This document shows, piece after piece, positions 31,517 through 36,755 of a DNA stretch of 36,755 bases (the first letter of the stretch is position 1; the number at the start of each line of letters is the position of its first letter). The notes under the pieces were generated by a model. That model worked only from the letters and a program-made list of their open reading frames with translations, had not been told where the DNA came from and ran no database searches. Both the position numbers and the translations under genes were made by a program. Origin of the DNA: Mameliella sp. MMSF_3455 (GTDB lineage Bacteria > Pseudomonadota > Alphaproteobacteria > Rhodobacterales > Rhodobacteraceae); the NCBI RefSeq assembly GCF_030733205.1, contig NZ_JASHJL010000050.1, forward strand, positions 1-36,755. Reading direction: 5' to 3'.

Positions 31517-33001
31517 TCATGTAAACCGAAGCCGGATGATGCCTTTCAACATATCGAGCGCCTCATCAACGACGGGTTCAGTCAGCTTTTCATTCTTCAG
31601 CATTCTCGTGGGGTGAACAATGTTTCGGTGGCCTCGGATTGCATGGGCATGGTTGTTTGTTGGCTCGACGAGGTAGCCGCGAGTGTGGAGGTCATCAATG
31701 AGATCTGCCAACTTGGCGGACCTCAACTTGTTCACCTCTTTGCCGTCCAGTTCGGCGACCCACTCCAAAAGGATCGCTTCTAGGACGGATCCGGCAAGCA
31801 CCATACATGCCTTGAGCGCACCGGCCGCACGACAGGAAGTGATTTCTTTGATGTCTTCGTCGATAATTTCCTTGAGGTATTTGGCTTTTTCCCTGGAGAT
31901 CATGTCTGCAACGCTGGCAAGGAAACGCGCCTGCAACGGAGAAGTGGCAATCTCTTCGAGGGTTAGGCGATCTTTCGCCATCTTCGCTAGGCGGTCGGCA
32001 TCTTGTCTTTTGTCGAGGGTGTGACGGTAGACAGCCCCGGCACGGCTGAGGACCTCAGGCTCCGGCAGCAGGATCGGCATCGAGCCGAAGTCCTTGCGCG
32101 ACAAAACTTTGAGAACGCCGCCGTTACCCAGCGCTTCGGCAAAGTCCCAGGCGAACTCGGTGTTCAGGTACAGCGCCAAGTACTCGGTGGAGATCCGCGG
32201 GTCATGACAGCGCACGACATAGCAGTGGGGTGAGGCTGTCACGCCCTTCTCGACCTCGTCGACGAGAGCCGCTTGGAAAGAGCCCCCACGGGCCACCAGA
32301 ATGTCCTTTGGCTGAACGACCGTATTGGTTGCCTTCCCGCCTTCACGCCCCTTTGTGCCCTTCAGGATGTCGTGTGGACGAAGGACGACCCCCGTCTCTC
32401 GCGTTTGGCGAGGCATGATGATCTCGGCAAGCTGGTCGAGGGGCGCGGACTCCTGCTCTTCGACCTCGGCCACCTTGGCGCGAAACTCAGGGTCATGAAA
32501 CTTGATTGACAGACGCGTGAGATCCACCTCTTCACGCGGAAGGCTGAAGCCACGTTTCACCTCGTCGTTCAACCACCCCTGAAGAAGATCGAAGCTCGAT
32601 GTCAGTTCCAAATCGAGGAGCGAGAAATCGCCAGTGTCTATGCCTTTACCGTTCGGGAAATTGGCTGGGGCGTCGAACTCAGCGAAGTGGACCTCTGGCA
32701 GAGGTTTCTTGGACAAACCAACGAGCTGAAACTGAACGAAGGCCACGGGTTTCCAGATCGCGCCGACTGCAGCCACATGTGTGATGAAGTAGTCAGTAAG
32801 GACGCGGTCGCGGATCGATGTACGGGCCTTTGATGTGCCCTGCCAGAAGCTGGCAGGCATGATAACAATCGGCCGCTCTGGGTTGGTTGAAAGGGCGGCG
32901 TCGAGGTAGTCCGCCTGCTCCTGCGTACCCCTATCCGTACCGATGGCAAAGCTCTTCCTCAGTTCAAGTGCTGACCTGAGATGCTCGACGCTCACAGCCA
33001 T
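31517..33001 (-). CDS. Unusual fusion: methylase-like segment, target-recognition-like domain and HEPN-like domain, coupled to hsdS
   Basis: This 494-aa protein is of no named family I recognise. Residues ~40-115 (PIVIMPASFWQGTSKARTSI, then KPVAFVQFQLVGLSKK) resemble the region after the NPPY motif in N6-adenine methylases, but motif I and NPPY are absent. Residues ~185-325 resemble one HsdS target-recognition domain (ILKGTKG; VVQPKDILVARGG; HCYVVRC; LSRKDFGSMPILLPEPEVL). The C-terminal ~110 residues are helical, with an R-x6-H/RNxxH motif (IRGHRNIVHP, about R456, R459, H463) as in HEPN/DUF4145 domains. Its start overlaps the hsdS stop (TGATG). It may be an accessory specificity or toxin-like subunit. 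GC content appears lower than in the core genes. Confidence 0.75.
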   Translation of the reverse strand: MAVSVEHLRSALELRKSFAIGTDRGTQEQADYLDAALSTNPERPIVIMPASFWQGTSKARTSIRDRVLTDYFITHVAAVGAIWKPVAFVQFQLVGLSKKPLPEVHFAEFDAPANFPNGKGIDTGDFSLLDLELTSSFDLLQGWLNDEVKRGFSLPREEVDLTRLSIKFHDPEFRAKVAEVEEQESAPLDQLAEIIMPRQTRETGVVLRPHDILKGTKGREGGKATNTVVQPKDILVARGGSFQAALVDEVEKGVTASPHCYVVRCHDPRISTEYLALYLNTEFAWDFAEALGNGGVLKVLSRKDFGSMPILLPEPEVLSRAGAVYRHTLDKRQDADRLAKMAKDRLTLEEIATSPLQARFLASVADMISREKAKYLKEIIDEDIKEITSCRAAGALKACMVLAGSVLEAILLEWVAELDGKEVNKLRSAKLADLIDDLHTRGYLVEPTNNHAHAIRGHRNIVHPTRMLKNEKLTEPVVDEALDMLKGIIRLRFT

Positions 33002-34200
33002 CACAGCTCACCGCGGAAGGCGCGGTGTTGGAGGGCGGCGAAGAGGGATTCGGTGCTTTTTTGGGCAGTCCGTGCCTTCGCCTGAGAAACGGTGATCTCC
33101 TTCAAGCGCTCGCCAAAGTCGCCCTGCAGCGATAGCGGAGGGAGGGGTAATTTGAGAGCTTTGATGATGCCCATGTTCATGCCGGGCATAACCGCGCCCT
33201 TTGCTTCGATGCCTAGCTGCCGAAGAACTTCCGGGTGGTGAAGAAAAGCCGCCTGCAAGAACTCTGGTAGAACCTGTGCGCGGTCCACGGTGATACAGCA
33301 AAGGTGTTTAGTGTTGATCGCCGTGGGGATGTCCTCAGGCACAACAGCGCAGCGGCCACAGGTTCCCATAATGGTAATTAGAACGTCGCCGGGCAGCACG
33401 GTAAACCGTTTGAGCTGTTCATATTTTTCGACGGTAATGAAGCGTTCCTTGGCCCAGCGAAACTCATTTGAGACCGCATTGTCGATCCCTAACACCGGAA
33501 TGCCGTGGTCCACGAATTCGGAATGAAGCAACTGGCTGCCGAAGGGGCCGGTGCGCATGTTTTCAGCGAAATGTTCGACTTGTACGCGCGGCCAACTGTC
33601 AGAAGTATCGCCGACAAACATCTCATGAAAGATCGCCTGGCCGAGGGTGCCCAGCTTGTCGAGGGCGCGGGTGCGGAGGCGGCAGAGCTCTGCGGCCTGA
33701 TCCAGTATCCCCGCAATCCGCTTCTGCTCCTCCAGCGGCGGGAGGGGGATTTCGAAGCTCTCGATGGCCGATTTGGTGATCGCTTCTCGTGTGGCTCCAC
33801 CACCCGCGATCCCTAACAGCTTTGCCTTCGTATCAGGCGCGACCAACAAATGCTGAAGATAGTCACCCGCTAAGAGTTCCGTATCCGGTCGGACGATAGC
33901 CACATGCTGATTGACTCGGCCTCCCGCCATTCCATCGGGCAAACGGCAACACCTCGCTACGGACGCCCCTGTAATGTTCAGCAGTACGTCGCCGGGTTTG
34001 AGGACAACATTGTTCAAGGCAGCCGCCTGAGCTTCGTCGATGAACGCCAAGCCGTTCGCTTCAAAGCGCCCATCATGCACGTTCATGCTCCGGATGATCG
34101 GCGTCCCCTCAGGCTTGTAAGCCTTGCTGCCGCCCCTTGGAGTGGCACCGCTTCCGATCTTCGTTGTGAGTTCCCCAAGAGGAGCTGTCGGCCAGCTCAT
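33001..34200 (-). CDS. hsdS: Type I restriction-modification specificity subunit S
   Basis: This 399-aa protein directs the complex to its bipartite DNA site. TRD1 covers ~1-150 (APLGELTTKIGSGATPRGG; LKPGDVLLNITGASVARCC) and is followed by a conserved helical spacer (IPLPPLEEQKRIAGILDQAA). TRD2 spans ~205-355 (MRTGPFGSQLLHSEF; VLPGDVLITIMGTCG) and ends in the second conserved region (LKLPLPPLSLQGDFGERLKE). It overlaps the hsdM stop by 4 bp (ATGA) and the next gene by 1-4 bp. Both TRDs are present, so it is a full specificity subunit; the target sequence cannot be predicted here. Confidence 0.92.
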   Translation of the reverse strand: MSWPTAPLGELTTKIGSGATPRGGSKAYKPEGTPIIRSMNVHDGRFEANGLAFIDEAQAAALNNVVLKPGDVLLNITGASVARCCRLPDGMAGGRVNQHVAIVRPDTELLAGDYLQHLLVAPDTKAKLLGIAGGGATREAITKSAIESFEIPLPPLEEQKRIAGILDQAAELCRLRTRALDKLGTLGQAIFHEMFVGDTSDSWPRVQVEHFAENMRTGPFGSQLLHSEFVDHGIPVLGIDNAVSNEFRWAKERFITVEKYEQLKRFTVLPGDVLITIMGTCGRCAVVPEDIPTAINTKHLCCITVDRAQVLPEFLQAAFLHHPEVLRQLGIEAKGAVMPGMNMGIIKALKLPLPPLSLQGDFGERLKEITVSQAKARTAQKSTESLFAALQHRAFRGEL

Positions 34201-35735
34201 CCCAGCATCCCCTCAAGCCGATCCAGCCCCTCGGCGATCTCGGCCTCCAGTGCGCGCAGTTCGGCGATGATCTCGGCGGGGGCGGCGTGGTCGACCTCTT
34301 CGTGCTCGATCTCCTTGTACCTGTTCAGCGACAGGTCCCACGATCCGGTGGCGATGATGTCCTCCGCTGGCACGACGAAGCTCTGCGCGGTGCGGGGCCG
34401 CTCTGCTTCTGCCTCCCAGTGGCCCCAACGGGCGAGGATGTCGGGCAGGTTGTTCTTGGCGTGCTCGTCCTCACTCAGCGCGTCCGCGGGCGTGGCCCCC
34501 AGCTTCTCGGCGTCCAGCAGCGGCGTGCGCTTGTCGTCGAGGCTGAAGCCGTCCGCCGTCATGTCGTAGAACCAGACGCCCTCCGTCCCGCCGACACCGG
34601 TCTTGGTGAAGACGACGATGGCGCAGGACACACCGGCATAGGGACGAAAGACGCCCGAGGGCAGTTTGATGATGGCGTCGAGCTTGTGTTCCTCGACCAG
34701 CATGCGGCGGATGTCCTTGTGCGCCTTCGACGAGCCGAACAGCACCCCGTCCGGTACGACTACCGCCGCCCGCCCGCCGGTCCGCAAGAGCCGCAGGAAG
34801 AGAGCCATGAAGAGCAGTTCAGTCTTCTTGGTCTTGACGATCTTCAGCAGGTCCTTGGCCGTGGTGTCATAGTCCAGCGACCCGGCAAAGGGCGGGTTGG
34901 CCAGGATCAGGGAATAGGCGCCCGCATCCGACCCATGTTCCTCGGCCAGGCTGTCGCGGTAGGACACATCCGGGTTCTCGACCCCGTGCAGGGTCATGTT
35001 CATCGCGCCGATCCGCAGCATGGTGGCGTCGAAGTCGAAGCCGTGGAACATGCCGCTGTGGAAGTGGTCACGTTGCTCCTTGTTGCGCAGCATCTGGGGG
35101 TGGTGGTCGCGCAGGTATTCCCCCGCCGAGACGAGAAAGCCGCAGGTGCCCGCCGCCGGGTCGCAGATGGTGTCACCGGGCTGGGGCTTCATGATGTTGA
35201 CCATGAGCTCGATGATGTGGCGGGGCGTGCGGAACTGGCCGTTGGTGCCCGCGCTGGCGATCTTGCCCAGCATGTATTCGTAGACGTCGCCCTTGGTGTC
35301 GCGGTCGTCCATGGGGATGTCGTCGAGCATCTGCACGACCTTGGCGAGCAGGTTGGCGTTGGAAAAGCCGAGGCGGGCATCCTTCATATGGGTGCCGTAG
35401 GACGAGCCCTCTTCGCCCATCTGGCGCAGGAAGGGAAAAACGTGCTCATCGACGATGCGCATCATCTCGCGGGCCTCGAAGTGCTTGAAGCGCGACCAGC
35501 GGAGGTTGTCGTAGGGCTCGCCCTTGTCGTCCGTGCCTTCCGGAAAGATACGGCGCGCGATGGGGCGGCCGAGGTCTTCGGCCTTGCGTTCCTCGACGGT
35601 GTGCAGGTCGTCGAGCCGCTTGATGAACATGAGGAAGGTGAGCTGTTCGATCACGGAAAGCGGGTTGGAAACCCCGCCGGACCAGAAGGCATTCCAGATC
35701 TGGTCAACCTGGTTGCGGATGTTGCCTGTCAGCAT
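34197..35735 (-). CDS. hsdM: Type I restriction-modification methyltransferase subunit M
   Basis: This 512-aa N6-adenine methyltransferase modifies host DNA at the HsdS site. The N-terminal helical HsdM domain (~1-140) precedes motif I DPAAGTCGF (192-200) and the catalytic NPPF (280-283, ILANPPFAGS). VVVPDGVLFGSSKAHKDIRRML follows. It starts 108 bp downstream of the terminase gene stop, with GAGGGG ahead of the ATG and a good promoter at 35762-35789. The order M-S-extra gene-R differs from a plain hsdMSR operon. All key motifs are intact. Confidence 0.93.
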   Translation of the reverse strand: MLTGNIRNQVDQIWNAFWSGGVSNPLSVIEQLTFLMFIKRLDDLHTVEERKAEDLGRPIARRIFPEGTDDKGEPYDNLRWSRFKHFEAREMMRIVDEHVFPFLRQMGEEGSSYGTHMKDARLGFSNANLLAKVVQMLDDIPMDDRDTKGDVYEYMLGKIASAGTNGQFRTPRHIIELMVNIMKPQPGDTICDPAAGTCGFLVSAGEYLRDHHPQMLRNKEQRDHFHSGMFHGFDFDATMLRIGAMNMTLHGVENPDVSYRDSLAEEHGSDAGAYSLILANPPFAGSLDYDTTAKDLLKIVKTKKTELLFMALFLRLLRTGGRAAVVVPDGVLFGSSKAHKDIRRMLVEEHKLDAIIKLPSGVFRPYAGVSCAIVVFTKTGVGGTEGVWFYDMTADGFSLDDKRTPLLDAEKLGATPADALSEDEHAKNNLPDILARWGHWEAEAERPRTAQSFVVPAEDIIATGSWDLSLNRYKEIEHEEVDHAAPAEIIAELRALEAEIAEGLDRLEGMLG

Positions 35736-35761
35736 GTGCGCCCCTCGTGGTTTTTGTGGCG

Positions 35762-35789
35762 ACTATACATGTGGCGCTGGTGGGGGCAA
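35762..35789 (-). promoter_or_regulatory. Candidate promoter of hsdM
   Basis: On the minus strand TTGCCC (35784-35789) and TATAGT (35762-35767) are 16 bp apart, placing the start about 20 bp before the hsdM ATG. It lies in the gap after the terminase stop, so the restriction genes need not depend on phage transcription. Confidence 0.45.
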
Positions 35790-35842
35790 CGTGATGGCGG
35801 CGCGGAATTTCTGCCGGTTTTACGCCGATTGTGGTGACATTG

Positions 35843-36388
35843 TTATGGGCCCGGATCGCTATCGGTGGCCACGGGCAATGGACGGGCGGATTTCATCAGC
35901 GCATTGAGCAATGCCGCCACCGGGTCGCTCTGCTGAGCCGGTTCGTGAAGGGCGAAATGGCGGAACAGGTGATCCAGGGCGGCGTTCTTGTCCCAGAACT
36001 TGATCTCGGTCGTGAACACCATTTCGCCTGCGTCGGAGCCGGGGGCGGCTTTTGAGGAGACCTTGATCGACTGTATTGCCTTGGCGGTCTTTTCGGGCAT
36101 GGCGTCCACGAGAAGGAGACGGCCGTCCTTATCGAAGAGCTCGCGAACGTCGCTGAAGGCGATCTGTCCGATTTCTTCGAGCACCTGTGCCGCCGTCAAT
36201 TCAGCCTGTTCGGCCGCAGCGTCCTGCAACTCGCGAATACGCTGCCGGATGTGTTCATTTGCGTTCATCCGGGCGGCGTTGGAGCGGTTCGCCTTGTAAC
36301 CCGCTTCGACATAGGCCGCGTCGATCGTCATGCCGGCGACCCGGGCTTGGGCAAAGGCTTCGTGGCGCGTGTTCTTGAGGGGGGGCAT
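35843..36388 (-). CDS. Phage terminase small subunit
   Basis: This 181-aa DNA-packaging protein has an N-terminal terminase small-subunit pattern: LKNTRHEAFAQARVAGMTID, then AAYVEAGYKANRSNAARMNA, a helix-turn-helix that binds the phage packaging site. A middle helical region and a variable C-terminus follow. The ATG at 36388 is preceded by AAGGAG at 5-bp spacing. The large terminase subunit is not downstream: hsdM follows instead. The phage module is therefore incomplete and this gene is probably a leftover, though its frame is intact. Confidence 0.8.
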   Translation of the reverse strand: MPPLKNTRHEAFAQARVAGMTIDAAYVEAGYKANRSNAARMNANEHIRQRIRELQDAAAEQAELTAAQVLEEIGQIAFSDVRELFDKDGRLLLVDAMPEKTAKAIQSIKVSSKAAPGSDAGEMVFTTEIKFWDKNAALDHLFRHFALHEPAQQSDPVAALLNALMKSARPLPVATDSDPGP

Positions 36389-36442
36389 CAAAGCTCCTTG
36401 GTCTTGTGTGACGAATTCGGTATCAATCTCGCCAACTCTTCT

Positions 36443-36679
36443 TCATTTTGAAGATCGGTATCGTGCTGCGCTCTTGAATTGTTCATAGCCCATGCGTTCG
36501 GGGTAAAAACACAATCGAATTTCGCCTTTCTCGAAGCCATAAAGCTCGGAATCGCGCACTTTCCAGGTTGTGATGCGAACGAACTCCTCGCCGTCCTCGT
36601 TGGCTTCTTGATGGACTGTGAATCCGAGGCTCGGTTTGTTGAAGAATGCTGCGCTGTCGGCGATGTCGTAGCCCGTAGG
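36443..36679 (-). pseudogene. 3' fragment of a phage-type helicase gene, cut by an insertion element
   Basis: The minus-strand frame ending at TGA 36443-36445 reads PTGYDIADSAAFFNKPSLGF, then TVHQEANEDGEEFVRITTWK and VRDSELYGFEKGEIRLCFYP. It ends with ERMGYEQF and a short tail. This resembles the last ~75 residues of phage primase-helicase/DnaB-like helicases (YDIxxSAxFFNKxxxGFTVxR..WKVR). No start exists: resemblance runs to 36679 and stops where the IS-like sequence begins. The rest of the gene, if present, lies beyond the element outside the window. Confidence 0.6.
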
Positions 36680-36755
36680 TGTGAACCGGCGTGCAATTTT
36701 GACCCCGTAGAGGGGTGATCGGCGTCCAAAAATGACCCCCTTACACTGATGTGGA
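36680..36755 (+). mobile_element. Probable end of an IS21-family insertion sequence (partial)
   Basis: The segment begins TGTGAACCGGCGTGCAATTT and contains two diverged 20-bp direct repeats (36687-36706 and 36720-36739). Both share CGGCGT(G/C)CAA and TGACCCC, with their starts 33 bp apart. Repeated TGACCCC-containing blocks of this kind are typical of IS21-family termini, where transposase binds multiple sites. No transposase gene is in the window, so the family call rests on the end pattern alone. Confidence 0.5.

Noticed and set aside
36388-36486. Possible 32-aa gene MNNSRAQHDTDLQNEEELARL.. ahead of terminase
   Set aside because: It overlaps the helicase fragment end in another frame and has no clear ribosome binding site or conservation that I can judge, so I left it out.

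Overview
The window looks like chromosomal DNA of a marine alphaproteobacterium of the Rhodobacterales (Roseobacter group). The coding DNA is GC-rich with short operons. Several gene sets are typical of that order: a GapR/DUF2312 protein, an ScfR-type short-chain fatty acyl regulator beside acs, an Anbu peptidase cluster, DksA-like zinc-finger proteins and a perfect FnrL-type box. No species can be assigned from sequence reading alone.

Positions 1-10,600 form a carbon-uptake and sensing block. On the minus strand are a periplasmic binding protein, livH, livM, livG, livF and then the start of acetyl-CoA synthetase, cut by the window edge. Divergent to it lies an ScfR-family XRE regulator. After that come a stand-alone receiver, a small membrane protein and a large histidine kinase with a sodium/solute-symporter-like sensor domain, a CrbS-like arrangement. 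I infer that the transporter, acs, ScfR and kinase serve uptake and activation of a short organic acid or similar substrate.

Positions 10,600-21,860 look like ordinary core genome. They hold a FliM/FliN-domain protein and a reactive-sulfur operon (ETHE1-like hydrolase, two YeeE/YedE halves, DUF442 phosphatase-like protein). The sulfur operon has an FNR box and an AT-rich palindrome upstream. Next are a DksA-like protein, small hypotheticals, gapR, the Anbu cluster (circularly permuted ATP-grasp, alpha-E, transglutaminase, Anbu), a cytochrome c, an unrecognised 294-aa protein and tRNA-Thr(UGU).

From tRNA-Thr to the right edge the DNA is mosaic. It contains a decayed Rha-type phage antirepressor gene and a five-gene amino-acid metabolism cassette with a divergent Lrp regulator. 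That cassette is flanked by two diverged copies of a hairpin repeat. Further right are an M48 lipoprotein protease, a type I restriction-modification locus, a phage terminase small subunit, the 3' end of a phage-type helicase and the probable end of an IS21-family element.

The most unusual gene is an extra reading frame inside the restriction locus (31517-33001), translationally coupled to hsdS. It appears to join a fragment of an N6-methylase fold, one target-recognition-like domain and a C-terminal HEPN/DUF4145-like helical domain. I recognise no standard name for it. It is the best candidate here for an undescribed defence component.
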